Origin: Flavipsychrobacter sp.
GTDB taxonomy: Bacteria > Bacteroidota > Bacteroidia > Chitinophagales > Chitinophagaceae
Reading direction: 5' to 3'
Assembly (NCBI GenBank): GCA_016787265.1
Contig: JAEUVF010000016.1
Span: 186,001-250,000 of the forward strand
DNA length: 64,000 nt
Of this stretch, positions 54,481-63,178 are shown in pieces. The first letter of the stretch is position 1. Each line of letters begins with the position of its first letter. The position numbers and the translations under genes are program-made. A model generated the notes under the pieces. The model did not search any database. It worked only from the letters and a program-made list of their open reading frames with translations, and had not been told where the DNA came from.

Positions 54481-55455
54481 TTAACCGAACAGGCCACCTT
54501 TTTTCAGTTCGCGGGTTCCTTCGCCAATCTTGAAACCATTGTGATAGATTTCAATTTTGTAGTTACCACGCTGGAAGTCGTTAGAAGATTTCCATGCAAA
54601 CTCAACAGGAGTTTTTTTGCCGGTTTCGATCTTTACAGGAACTTTTGCAGTGAAGGGCTTTTCACCATCTTCACGGGTAGTGAAAGAACCAGAACCCAGG
54701 CTCTCCTGAGATACAGGCTTACCATCTGGTCCGATTACTACTACATAAACTTCAGCGCTACCTGCAGGTGCGATACGGTTATCAACATCAAAGGAAATAA
54801 CCAGTTTGTCAACACGCTTTGCAGTAGAAGTTACTTTTTCTTTACCGCTGTTCTTTTCATTGATCGGAGTGATCGCAATGTTATAAGCATTCAGGGTAGA
54901 AGCGATATCAACTGTTTTCTCCAGTTCCTGCTTGGCAGAAGTGGTGGTAGCCAGGTCGCTGGTGAGTTGGGTTGTTTTTTGTCTTTCAGTACCGAGATCA
55001 GTGTTCAACTGAGTGTTCTCAGCAGTAAGACGGGCAACTTCCTGCTCCAGGTTAGCAACCTTTTCGTTCATTTCTGCGATCAGGGTTTTTGCTCTTTTCA
55101 GTTCAGAAGCAGTTGCATTGCTCTTGTTCAGGATGCTGCGGATTTCTTTTTTCAGTTTGGAAATTTCGCTGTTTCTGTCGGTCAGTTTTCCTTCCAGTTG
55201 ATTGTTGTAACCGGTAACGGAATCCAGACGTGCAAGAGAAGCATCAAAGTTGCGCTGCAGTTCAGTTTTTTCATCTGTAACCTGAGCGATGGTTGCTTCT
55301 TTCTGCTGAATAGTTTGTTCGTTCTTGTTATTGTTCCATAACAAATAACCCCATGTTCCTAACAGACCTGCTGCCAGGAGGGCGATGATCAAACCTTTAT
55401 AATCTTTCTTAGGTTCTTGCGAAGGGGTGGCTGAAGGATAATTTGATGTGCTCAT
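54481..55455 (-). CDS. Membrane-anchored coiled-coil protein
   Basis: A 324-residue protein; start at ATG 55453-55455 is preferred because upstream codons look non-coding and the N-terminus is then MSTSNYPSATPSQEPKKD. One transmembrane helix (LIIALLAAGLLGTWGYLLW, about 21-39) is followed by a long coiled coil (about 45-170; EKTELQRNFDASLARLDSVT and KRAKTLIAEMNEKVANLEQE) and a C-terminal beta-sandwich-like domain (VEVYVVVIGPDG-type, GNYKIEIYHNGFKIGEG). The layout suggests a periplasmic spacer or envelope scaffold. I do not recognise a named family. Confidence 0.8.
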   Translation of the reverse strand: MSTSNYPSATPSQEPKKDYKGLIIALLAAGLLGTWGYLLWNNNKNEQTIQQKEATIAQVTDEKTELQRNFDASLARLDSVTGYNNQLEGKLTDRNSEISKLKKEIRSILNKSNATASELKRAKTLIAEMNEKVANLEQEVARLTAENTQLNTDLGTERQKTTQLTSDLATTTSAKQELEKTVDIASTLNAYNIAITPINEKNSGKEKVTSTAKRVDKLVISFDVDNRIAPAGSAEVYVVVIGPDGKPVSQESLGSGSFTTREDGEKPFTAKVPVKIETGKKTPVEFAWKSSNDFQRGNYKIEIYHNGFKIGEGTRELKKGGLFG

Positions 55456-55666
55456 TATGTATTGTTTTTCAGTTTTTAAAAATGGTTCTGTAACCGGGTT
55501 AACAAGGTTTTTGGTGTTTGATATGGAAGGCATTTCGAAAACCGTGCCAAAAATAAAATAGAGGGTAAACGGAGTAGTATCCAGGAAGGGTAAAACGCAG
55601 ACGCTGTGCGAATTTCCGATTTTTTTCCCAGCTTTCAATTATTATTGCAATCCTGAAGAAAATAGC

Positions 55667-56665
55667 ATGTCGGTAGAAAAAATCCTGGAGAACTGGAAGA
55701 AAAAACAATACCAGCCGGTTTATTGGCTGGAAGGAGAAGAAGACTATTATATAGACAAAGTGGTGCAGGTTGCAGAACATCAGATACTGACTGAATCAGA
55801 AGCAAGTTTCAATCTTTCCATTTTTTATGGACGCGAAGCCAACTGGGCGGATGTGATCAATGCCTGTATGAGGTATCCGATGTTTTCAGAAAAACAGGTG
55901 GTGCTTTTAAAAGAAGCACAGCAAATGAAAGATCTGGATAAACTGGAAAATTATATTGCCAATCCGCTTTCCTCCACTATTCTGGTGGTGGCGCACAAGG
56001 AAAAAAAGATTGATGGCCGAAGCAAGCTTGCCAAATTACTGAAAGAGAAAACGGTTTTCGTCCAAACCAAAAAGATGTACGAAAACCAATTGCCTGCCTG
56101 GGCAGAAAAATTGGTTCAGTCGAAAGGCTATACCATTCAGCAAAAAGCCTGTCTGCTTTTAGTGGATCATATCGGTAATGATCTCAGCCGCATAGAAAAC
56201 GAGATAGATAAATTATTGATCAACCTGGGCGGACGAACCACCATCACCGAAGATGATATTGAACGGTTCATCGGTGTGAGCAAGGAGTTCAACGTGTTTG
56301 AACTGCAGGATGCCATCGCGCGTAAGGATCTGACAAAAGCGATCCGGATTGTACAATATTTTGAAAGCAATCCCAAAGCAGGTCCCATTCAAATGATCCT
56401 GCCGGCCCTGTATAATTATTTCAGTAAAGTTTTCATGATTTTTGGCGCACGTTCCAATGACGAGAAACTGATCGCTTCCACTATTGGAACTTCTCCTTTT
56501 TTCGTGAAAGATTATATTCAGTGTTCCCAGCGTTATGGTTATGAGGGGGTCGAAAAGATCCTGTTGCTCTTACATGAATACAACCTGCGTTCGATTGGTA
56601 TTAATGATGGTGGTACTTCCGACAGTGCCTTGATGAAGGAATTGCTGGTGAAGATCATGACCTGA
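55667..56665 (+). CDS. holA: DNA polymerase III subunit delta
   Basis: A 332-residue clamp-loader subunit of the AAA+ fold. YWLEGEEDYYIDKVVQVAEHQIL opens the domain without a functional P-loop, as usual for delta; MFSEKQVVLLKEAQQMKDLDKLENYI binds the clamp region; LLVDHIGNDLSRIENEIDKLLI and FVVE-like FGVSKEFNVFELQDAIARKD are diagnostic of HolA. It opens the sliding clamp during loading onto DNA. Its stop codon abuts that of the convergent ribF gene, forming the shared sequence TGATCA. Confidence 0.93.
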   Translation: MSVEKILENWKKKQYQPVYWLEGEEDYYIDKVVQVAEHQILTESEASFNLSIFYGREANWADVINACMRYPMFSEKQVVLLKEAQQMKDLDKLENYIANPLSSTILVVAHKEKKIDGRSKLAKLLKEKTVFVQTKKMYENQLPAWAEKLVQSKGYTIQQKACLLLVDHIGNDLSRIENEIDKLLINLGGRTTITEDDIERFIGVSKEFNVFELQDAIARKDLTKAIRIVQYFESNPKAGPIQMILPALYNYFSKVFMIFGARSNDEKLIASTIGTSPFFVKDYIQCSQRYGYEGVEKILLLLHEYNLRSIGINDGGTSDSALMKELLVKIMT

Positions 56666-57616
56666 TCAGGAATTTTTCAACAAACCGGTACTGGTGGCTT
56701 TATCCCTGGCCAGTTGTTCTTTCAGGGCATCCAGTCCGCTGAATTTTTGTTCTGCCCTTAGCCAGTGTTTTAGTGTTACCTGGATGGTTTGACCATATAT
56801 ATCAGCGTCAAAGTCAAAAATATTCACTTCAATAACCCTGCTTAAGCCATCAACAGTAGGTCGCACTCCGATATTCATCATTCCTTTCAGTTGTGCTTCA
56901 CCGTTACTAACTGGACCGGATAACCGCACTGTAACGGCATATACTCCGTTGGCTGGTATCAGTTTTTCATTGTCGGTCAATTGCAGATTTGCGGTTGGAT
57001 AACCCAGGGTTCGGCCTAGCTGGTTGCCTTTTACTACCAGTCCGTCAAAGAAATAATCATATCCCAGGAGGTTGGATGCCAGGTGAACATCGCCCTGTAG
57101 TAATGCCTGCCGGATGCGGGTGGAACTGATAGTAGAAGCCTCCAGCAGTTTACCCGGGATCTCTACCAGTCCAAATGCCTGGTTTTGGGCATAGGTTTCC
57201 AGCAATTTGAAATCTCCTTCACGGTTATGCCCAAAACGATGATCATATCCAATGATAACCGTATGAGGATGGAAATAGCGAATCAGAAAATCCTCAACAT
57301 AGGCCCTGGGAGGCTCTATCGCAAATTCCGGCGTGAAGGGAATCACTACCAGGTGATCAATACCGGCTTCTTCCAGTAACCTGATTTTTTCGGGCAGGGT
57401 ATTCAGTAACAAAACAGCCTGTGGTTCTTTCCCTACAATGCGCCTGGGATGCGGATGGAAGGTCAGGATAACGGTTTCGCCAGCTACTTCCTTTGCCAGA
57501 CTTTTCATTTGCGCAATGATGGAGCCATGTCCCAGGTGCACACCATCAAATGTACCAATGGTGAGAATGGCATTCCGGAAGGAGGGTAGTTGTTCTATGT
57601 TGCGGTGTACCTGCAT
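56666..57616 (-). CDS. ribF: Bifunctional riboflavin kinase / FAD synthetase
   Basis: A 316-residue RibF. The N-terminal adenylyltransferase domain has TIGTFDGVHLGHGSII and ILTFHPHPRRIV, with IIGYDHRFGHNREGDF and STRIRQAL farther on; the C-terminal kinase domain begins near residue 185 with GLVVKGNQLGRTLGYPTANL and ends with VTLKHWLRAEQKF. It makes FMN from riboflavin and then FAD. Flavoproteins encoded nearby (SdhA, TrxB) depend on this product, but no regulatory link is visible. Confidence 0.95.
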   Translation of the reverse strand: MQVHRNIEQLPSFRNAILTIGTFDGVHLGHGSIIAQMKSLAKEVAGETVILTFHPHPRRIVGKEPQAVLLLNTLPEKIRLLEEAGIDHLVVIPFTPEFAIEPPRAYVEDFLIRYFHPHTVIIGYDHRFGHNREGDFKLLETYAQNQAFGLVEIPGKLLEASTISSTRIRQALLQGDVHLASNLLGYDYFFDGLVVKGNQLGRTLGYPTANLQLTDNEKLIPANGVYAVTVRLSGPVSNGEAQLKGMMNIGVRPTVDGLSRVIEVNIFDFDADIYGQTIQVTLKHWLRAEQKFSGLDALKEQLARDKATSTGLLKNS

Positions 57617-57632
57617 AGGAGGCGCGAAGATA

Positions 57633-57660
57633 GTGAAAGGTGAAAAGTGAAAGGTGAAAG
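57633..57660. repeat. GTGAAAG-type repeat between ribF and purM
   Basis: Four imperfect units GTGAAAG/GTGAAAAG in tandem in the 87-base divergent gap between the ribF and purM starts; a reverse-complement CTTTTCAC follows at 57670-57677. Confidence 0.8.
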
Positions 57661-57703
57661 TAAAAGACTCTTTTCACTACTTTCGCATTTCGAATAAACA
57701 ATC

Positions 57704-58879
57704 ATGAGTCTGTATTCAAAAAGGGGAGTATCTGCACAGAAAGAAGAAGTTCATAAAGCAACCGAAAAACTGGACCAGGGTCTGTATCCCCATGCATTTT
57801 GTAAAATATATCCGGATTATTTAGGAAATGATGCCGACTGGGTGAACCTGATGCATGCAGATGGAGCTGGTACCAAAAGTATCCTGGCTTACCTGTACTG
57901 GAAACAGACCGGCAACCTGGAAGTGTGGAAAGGCATTGCACAGGATGCCATCGTAATGAATATAGATGACCTGCTCTGTGTGGGTATTCATGATAACCTG
58001 TTGTTTTCCTCCACCATTGATCGCAACAAAGGCCTGATCCCGGGGGAAGTGCTGGAAGCCATCATCTCCGGAACCCAGGATTTCTTTGACCAGATGAAGA
58101 CCTATGGGGTCAATATTCATTACCTGGGCGGGGAAACTGCGGATGTCGGCGATGTGGTAAGATCCATCGCGGTAAATGGTACCATGACTGCCAGATGGCC
58201 CAAAAGCAAGCTGGTTACCAATGATTTAATTCAAGCTGGGGATGTGATTATCGGATTTTCCAGCGCCGGCCAGGCCAACTATGAAACGGCCTATAACAGC
58301 GGTATTGGAAGTAATGGACTTACCAGTGCCCGGCATGATGCCCTGCATAAGGACTATGCCCACAATTTCCCGGAATCCTTCGATACCAACCTGAACGATG
58401 AAGTAGTATATATCGGGCCGCATCGGTTAACGGATACCATTGAGGTGCCGGGATTCCCGACTACCGATATCGGACACCTGTTGTTAAGTCCCACCCGAAC
58501 CTATGCACCGCTTATGAAAGTCTTGCTGGATGAGCATTTCAGCGATATACACGGATTGGTGCATTGCAGTGGAGGGGGCCAGACCAAGTGTTTGAAATAC
58601 CTGCCGGCTCCCTTTAAAATAATCAAGGATAATCTGTTTGCGCCACCGGTTGTATTTGACCTGTTGAAAGCTGCTTCGGGTAGTGATTGGAGGGAGATGT
58701 ACCAGGTATTTAACATGGGGCATCGCCTGGAAGTCTTTACCAGTGAAAAAGCGGCGGACCAACTCCTGGCAGCAGGAGCAGCCCTTGGCCTGGAAGGCAA
58801 AATCGTGGGCAGGGTAGAAGCATCGGAAAAGAAAGAATTAGTTCTGCACAGTCCGGATGGCAGTATCGTAAACTATTAA
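57704..58879 (+). CDS. purM: Phosphoribosylformylglycinamidine cyclo-ligase
   Basis: A 391-residue AIR synthetase of the longer Bacteroidota type. DADWVNLMHADGAGTKSILAY carries the ATP/substrate DGAGTK motif; GGETADVGDVVRSI and GFSSAGQANYETAYNSGIGSNGLT are core PurM-fold motifs. The C-terminal domain includes GLVHCSGGGQTKC and FNMGHRLEVF. It catalyses the fifth step of purine synthesis in the cytoplasm. It stands alone, not in a pur operon. Confidence 0.94.
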   Translation: MSLYSKRGVSAQKEEVHKATEKLDQGLYPHAFCKIYPDYLGNDADWVNLMHADGAGTKSILAYLYWKQTGNLEVWKGIAQDAIVMNIDDLLCVGIHDNLLFSSTIDRNKGLIPGEVLEAIISGTQDFFDQMKTYGVNIHYLGGETADVGDVVRSIAVNGTMTARWPKSKLVTNDLIQAGDVIIGFSSAGQANYETAYNSGIGSNGLTSARHDALHKDYAHNFPESFDTNLNDEVVYIGPHRLTDTIEVPGFPTTDIGHLLLSPTRTYAPLMKVLLDEHFSDIHGLVHCSGGGQTKCLKYLPAPFKIIKDNLFAPPVVFDLLKAASGSDWREMYQVFNMGHRLEVFTSEKAADQLLAAGAALGLEGKIVGRVEASEKKELVLHSPDGSIVNY

Positions 58880-59000
58880 TCCCGGTTACGCAACCGTTTC
58901 CGGTAGGCCCAGACTGCATTTCAGGTCGCGATAAGTGATGCTTTAGCCTTGATAAGCAGATAATTATCCACAAATGCTATGAGATCTGAAAGGCAAAACT

Positions 59001-59008
59001 TAACTTTG
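59001..59008 (+). promoter_or_regulatory. Predicted -7 element of rpoD
   Basis: TAACTTTG matches TAnnTTTG, 106 bases before the rpoD start; no convincing TTTG partner upstream. The 234-base gap from purM to rpoD holds nothing else recognisable. Confidence 0.4.
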
Positions 59009-59113
59009 CAGACAGTTCTGGACCATTTTCGCCTATCTTTAACGTACACCTCGACAACGATCGGCGAACCGTAAGCGTCTTACGAGCGTTATTCATTAAA
59101 TTAATAGACAGGC

Positions 59114-59971
59114 ATGAGGCAGCTAAAAATTGCTACACAGATTACCAACCGGGACTCCCAGGCGGTAGAAAAGTATTTACAGGAAATCTCTAAAATCTCC
59201 ATGATTACGCCGGAAGAGGAAACAACTCTTGCGCAGCGTATTAAAATGGGAGACCAGAGAGCGCTGGACAAACTTGTTCAGGCCAACTTGCGTTTCGTAG
59301 TATCTGTGGCCAAGCAATACCAACACCAGGGTTTGTCCCTGAGTGACCTCATCAATGAAGGAAACCTCGGTTTGATCAAGGCTGCACAGCGTTTCGATGA
59401 AACCAAAGGTTTTAAATTCATTTCTTACGCTGTATGGTGGATTCGTCAGTCTATCCTGCAGGCTTTGGCTGAGCAGGGACGTCTGGTTCGTTTGCCCCAG
59501 AACAAAATCGGAACGTATAACAAAGCGAATAAAGCCTATATGGCGTTCGAACAGGAGCATGAGCGGGAGCCCTCAACAGAGGAGCTGGCTGAGATCCTGG
59601 AGATGAGCGAAACTGAAATCAACAATATTTTCCAGAGCAATACCCGTCACACTTCTCTTGATGCGCCTGTTCACGAAGCGGAAGATGTAGCAATGGGTGA
59701 TCTGTTGGAAGGAAGTGATGATACCGATGAAGACGTTATGCAGGATTCATTGCGCAATGAAATCCGTCGCGTATTGAAATCACTGAGTCCCCGCGAAGCG
59801 GAAATCGTAAATGCTTATTTCGGTCTGGATGGTGAAAATGGTGTTACCATTGAGCAGATTGGTCAGAAATATGATCTTACCAAAGAGCGTATCCGTCAGA
59901 TCAAGGAAAGAGCAATCAAGCGCCTCCAGAAGGCCCGCTACAGCAATGCACTGAAAGCATACCTGGGTTAA
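59114..59971 (+). CDS. rpoD: Primary RNA polymerase sigma factor RpoD/SigA
   Basis: A 285-residue group-1 sigma factor without region 1.1, the short form normal in Bacteroidota. Region 1.2 is DSQAVEKYLQEISKISMITPEEE; region 2 has NLRFVVSVAKQYQHQGLSLSDLINEGNLGLIKAAQRFD and GFKFISYAVWWIRQSILQAL; region 3 begins with LPQNKIG; region 4.2 is TIEQIGQKYDLTKERIRQIKERAIKRLQKA. It directs transcription from TTTG/TAnnTTTG promoters such as those noted in this window. A terminator follows 24 bases after the stop. Confidence 0.96.
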   Translation: MRQLKIATQITNRDSQAVEKYLQEISKISMITPEEETTLAQRIKMGDQRALDKLVQANLRFVVSVAKQYQHQGLSLSDLINEGNLGLIKAAQRFDETKGFKFISYAVWWIRQSILQALAEQGRLVRLPQNKIGTYNKANKAYMAFEQEHEREPSTEELAEILEMSETEINNIFQSNTRHTSLDAPVHEAEDVAMGDLLEGSDDTDEDVMQDSLRNEIRRVLKSLSPREAEIVNAYFGLDGENGVTIEQIGQKYDLTKERIRQIKERAIKRLQKARYSNALKAYLG

Positions 59972-59995
59972 TATCCCGGTTTCAAGATAACTACG

Positions 59996-60030
59996 GGCCA
60001 TCTCTGTCAAAGGAGATGGCCTTTGTTTTT
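59996..60030 (+). terminator. Rho-independent terminator of rpoD
   Basis: GGCCATCTC (59996-60004) pairs perfectly with GAGATGGCC (60013-60021), eight-base loop, then TTTGTTTTT. Confidence 0.92.
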
Positions 60031-60062
60031 AACCTTTTCCGAAGCTTCTTGTTATATCGCAT

Positions 60063-60944
60063 ATGCGTTTCCTTTTGTTAACCCTTATCTTTCTTACCAC
60101 CCTGGTAGCCTGTGAACGGTCGGTTGATTTCGATCTGGATAAGCAGGAGCCTAAACTGGTGGTAGAAGCTACCATTGAAGCCAGACAGGCGCCACTTGTA
60201 TTTTTATCCCGCAGCCTTGATTTTTTCAGTGAGATCAATCCCGAGATTCTGACGGGATCATTTGTACGGAATGCCATTGTGCGTATCTCCAATGGATTAA
60301 GAACACATCAACTGAAGGAATACAGCATACCAACGCCAGCCGGCACCATCATTTACTATTCCATTGATTCTTCTAACCTTGCAACTGCCTTTCTGGGCGT
60401 GGAGGGAACATCCTACCGACTCGAGATTGAAGTAGATGGTAAAACCTATACTGCCACCACCACGATCCCTGTGCATGCCAAAACAGTGGATTCGATCTGG
60501 TGGAAACCCTCTGCCAATAACCCGGATACCAATAAAGTGGTCTTATGGGCCAGGGTAACAGATCCTCCTGGATTCGGAAACTATATCCGCTTTTTCACAT
60601 CTACCAATGGAGGACCTTTTAATCCGGGATTCAACTCGGTATTTGATGATCAGATCGTGGATGGTAGCAGCTATGATATTCAGGTAGAGAAAGGAATCAA
60701 CCGCAATGAAGAAATTGATTTCGAAACCTATTCCTTCTTTGACAAAGGAGATACGATTATTCTGAAATTCACCAATATTGACAAAGCCAACTATGATTTC
60801 TGGCGCACCATGGAATATAATTATGGTTCCATTGGCAGTCCGTTCGGAAGTCCCACCAAGGTATTAAGCAATATCAGTGGCGGTGCCCTGGGGTATTTTG
60901 GTGGCTATTCAGTACAGTATGATACACTGGTTATCCCCAGGTGA
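60063..60944 (+). CDS. DUF4249 family lipoprotein
   Basis: A 293-residue lipoprotein: leader MRFLLLTLIFLTTLVAC with Cys17. The mature sequence matches DUF4249 (DKQEPKLVVEATIEARQAP..., GTSYRLEIEVDGKTYTATTTIP, a C-terminal FWRTMEYNYGSIGSPFGSP segment). Family members are usually encoded directly beside a TonB-dependent receptor and are thought to be its surface-exposed partner. Here no receptor gene is adjacent, so this copy is an orphan or serves a receptor encoded elsewhere. Confidence 0.88.
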   Translation: MRFLLLTLIFLTTLVACERSVDFDLDKQEPKLVVEATIEARQAPLVFLSRSLDFFSEINPEILTGSFVRNAIVRISNGLRTHQLKEYSIPTPAGTIIYYSIDSSNLATAFLGVEGTSYRLEIEVDGKTYTATTTIPVHAKTVDSIWWKPSANNPDTNKVVLWARVTDPPGFGNYIRFFTSTNGGPFNPGFNSVFDDQIVDGSSYDIQVEKGINRNEEIDFETYSFFDKGDTIILKFTNIDKANYDFWRTMEYNYGSIGSPFGSPTKVLSNISGGALGYFGGYSVQYDTLVIPR

Positions 60945-60976
60945 TTTCCCTCACACTGATTTAACATATTTGCCCC

Positions 60977-60984
60977 TATTTTTG
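60977..60984 (+). promoter_or_regulatory. Predicted -7 element of trxB
   Basis: TATTTTTG fits TAnnTTTG and is followed by C; a start near 60991 would leave a leader of about 17 bases to the trxB ATG. No clear TTTG lies at the -33 position. Confidence 0.45.
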
Positions 60985-61007
60985 CAGGCCGTAAATTTTT
61001 CAACCGT

Positions 61008-61961
61008 ATGGACAAACAAGCAAACGAACACGTACACTGTTTAATCATAGGCTCTGGTCCCGCTGGATACACAGCCGCTATATATGCTTCCCGTGCTGCA
61101 CTGAAACCGGTATTATACCAGGGAATTCAGCCAGGCGGACAGTTAACCATCACCACTGAAGTGGAAAACTATCCCGGTTATGCCGAGGGCGTACAGGGAC
61201 CGGAAATGATGGTTGATTTTGAAAAGCAGGCCAAGCGCATGGGAGCTGACATCCGTTATGGATTGGCAACCAGCGTGGATTTTTCAAAGAGGCCCTTCAG
61301 CGTTGTAATAGATGAAGAGAAAACTATCACTGCAGATTCAGTGATTATTGCAACCGGTGCCTCTGCCAAATGGCTGGGCATTGAAAGTGAACAGCGCCTA
61401 AATGGATTTGGAGTAAGTGCCTGTGCCGTATGTGATGGCTTCTTCTTCAAAGGAAGAGAAGTGGCCATCGTAGGTGCGGGTGATACTGCCTGTGAGGAAG
61501 CGATTTATCTCTCCAAACTGGCTACCCGGGTGCACATGATCGTGCGCAAAGGGGAAGATGGTATGAAGGCGTCCAAAGTGATGCAGGATCGCGTAAAAGC
61601 AACTCCCAATATTACTGTCTACTGGAACAGTGAAACAGAGGAGATCCTGGGAGATAAAAAAGTGGAAGGTGTACGAATCAGAAATAATCAGACTGGTGAG
61701 AAGACAGAAATCCCGGTTGGCGGATTTTTTGTTGCGATAGGTCACCAGCCCAATTCTGATATCTTTAAAGGATGGCTGGATATGGATGAAGCCGGTTATA
61801 TCAAAACAGTACCCGGAACCTCCAAAACCAATGTGGAAGGGGTTTTTGCAGCAGGAGATGTGCAGGATAAAATATATCGCCAGGCAGTAACTGCTGCGGG
61901 AAGCGGCTGTATGGCAGCCCTGGATGCGGAGCGTTTTCTGTCAGCTACAGGGGTTGTTTAA
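61008..61961 (+). CDS. trxB: Thioredoxin-disulfide reductase
   Basis: A 317-residue low-Mr thioredoxin reductase. FAD-binding GSGPAGYTAAIYASRA (16-31), GGQLTITTEVENYPG, the redox-active pair C139/C142 in CAVC, the NADPH-binding GAGDTACEEAIYLSKLA, and the second FAD motif GVFAAGDVQDKIYRQAVTAAGSGCMAALDAE are all intact. It regenerates reduced thioredoxin with NADPH in the cytoplasm. It is the only gene between its predicted promoter and the terminator that follows. Confidence 0.97.
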   Translation: MDKQANEHVHCLIIGSGPAGYTAAIYASRAALKPVLYQGIQPGGQLTITTEVENYPGYAEGVQGPEMMVDFEKQAKRMGADIRYGLATSVDFSKRPFSVVIDEEKTITADSVIIATGASAKWLGIESEQRLNGFGVSACAVCDGFFFKGREVAIVGAGDTACEEAIYLSKLATRVHMIVRKGEDGMKASKVMQDRVKATPNITVYWNSETEEILGDKKVEGVRIRNNQTGEKTEIPVGGFFVAIGHQPNSDIFKGWLDMDEAGYIKTVPGTSKTNVEGVFAAGDVQDKIYRQAVTAAGSGCMAALDAERFLSATGVV

Positions 61962-61997
61962 AAAAATAATACGGCAGTCTTTGCCGGAATCAATAAT

Positions 61998-62029
61998 TTG
62001 GCGGCCTGTAAAGCCGCCAATTTTTTTTT
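61998..62029 (+). terminator. Rho-independent terminator after trxB, touching the folB start
   Basis: TTGGCGGC (61998-62005) pairs perfectly with GCCGCCAA (62013-62020), seven-base loop, then nine T (62021-62029). The folB ATG begins at 62030. A smaller hairpin CGGCA/TGCCG lies at 61972-61986. Confidence 0.9.
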
Positions 62030-62386
62030 ATGGTAACCGTTCATCTTCATCAATTAATTTTTCACGCCTTTCATGGTCTGTATGAGGGCGAAGAGAAAAT
62101 CGGAAATGATTTTGAAGTAAATGTGGATGTGGAATACAATGTCAAAAAGGATAAATTCGACAGTCTCAAACACCTTGTGAATTACGAAGAAGTATACAAA
62201 ATTATACAGGCAAGAATGGCTTTGCCAACCCCTTTGCTGGAAGAAGTGGCAGATTCTATCATCCATAAGATTCATCACCGGTTTGGAAATGTTACCCGGA
62301 TTACAATCTGTATTTATAAACTAAATGCGCCCATTCAACGTTTCAATGGGAAAGTAGGAATCAGTATAGATCGTATTTTTGACTGA
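62030..62386 (+). CDS. folB: Dihydroneopterin aldolase
   Basis: A 118-residue FolB. VTVHLHQLIFHAFHGLYEGE with the conserved FHG-x-Y/E active-site pattern, IGNDFEVNVDVEYN, NYEEVYKIIQARM, LLEEVADSIIHKI and CIYKLNAPI are the family segments. It splits dihydroneopterin to hydroxymethyl-dihydropterin in folate synthesis. The start at 62030 is the only one that preserves the first beta strand, although it sits directly on the terminator T-tract, leaving no leader for a ribosome site. The TPR gene begins one base after its stop. Confidence 0.93.
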   Translation: MVTVHLHQLIFHAFHGLYEGEEKIGNDFEVNVDVEYNVKKDKFDSLKHLVNYEEVYKIIQARMALPTPLLEEVADSIIHKIHHRFGNVTRITICIYKLNAPIQRFNGKVGISIDRIFD

Positions 62387-62387
62387 C

Positions 62388-63146
62388 ATGAAGAAAATCC
62401 TGTTGCTTGTTGTATGTATTGGGTGTTTCTATGTTTCCGGCAGGTCGCAGGATGTAAGCCAACTGTTGCAAAAAGGAGAGGAACTCGAAAATAGCCTCAA
62501 AGACCAGGCTGCCTATCAGCAATACCTGAAAGTGCTTGAATTGCAGCCGAATCACCAGACGGCACTTTATAAAGCCAGCATACTGGCTGATCGGCTGGGC
62601 AATCGTTTAACCGATAAAGAGCAACGAAACCGTTATTATAGAACTGCTTATCAATATGCTTCAAAAGCATTGAAGCTGTATCCTCAATCAGCAGATGCAC
62701 ATTTTGCAATGTCAGTTTCACTGGGCAGGGTGGCGCTGATGAGTTCTGGAAAAGAACTGGTGGAGTCTGTGAAAAAGATTAAATATCATGCAGACCGTGC
62801 AATTCAAATCAATCCGGCTGATTTCAGACCCTATCATGTGTTAGGCAGATGGTATTATGAGATCTCCAATCTGGGCAGTTTTAAAAGGGGGGCTGTGAAA
62901 CTTTTTTATGGAGCTTTTCCGGAGGCCAGTTTTGAACTCTCTGCCAAAGCATATGAGAAAAGTCTGACCCTGAATCCTTCCTTTATTCTGAATTACCTGG
63001 AGCTGGCCCGCGCCTATGATCAACTAGATCAAAAAAACAAGGCTATTGATATGCTGAAGAAATTACAATACCTCCCCGCCAAAATGGAAGACGATCAGCG
63101 TATCAAGGAGGAGGCCAAAAAACTGCTGGAGAAATTAAGTGCCTGA
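62388..63146 (+). CDS. Secreted tetratricopeptide-repeat protein
   Basis: A 252-residue protein with signal peptide MKKILLLVVCIGCFYVSGRSQ; ATG 62388 is chosen over a TTG three codons earlier. Several TPR-type helix pairs follow: AYQQYLKVLELQPNHQTALYKASI, YASKALKLYPQSADAHFAMSVSLG, YHADRAIQINPADFRPYHVLGRWYYE and YEKSLTLNPSFILNYLELARAYDQ. It resembles RMD1/regulator-of-microtubule-dynamics-like TPR proteins found in bacteria. Probably periplasmic; binding partner unknown. It follows folB by one base, so it is co-transcribed. Confidence 0.85.
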   Translation: MKKILLLVVCIGCFYVSGRSQDVSQLLQKGEELENSLKDQAAYQQYLKVLELQPNHQTALYKASILADRLGNRLTDKEQRNRYYRTAYQYASKALKLYPQSADAHFAMSVSLGRVALMSSGKELVESVKKIKYHADRAIQINPADFRPYHVLGRWYYEISNLGSFKRGAVKLFYGAFPEASFELSAKAYEKSLTLNPSFILNYLELARAYDQLDQKNKAIDMLKKLQYLPAKMEDDQRIKEEAKKLLEKLSA

Positions 63147-63178
63147 CCCCATAAAGGCGTATTATTGCAGCATAGGTT

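Noticed and set aside
54541..55341. 266-codon open frame on the plus strand
   Set aside because: Antisense to the coiled-coil protein gene; the Ser/Phe/Leu-rich translation is what the complement of an Ala/Glu/Lys-rich coiled coil yields.
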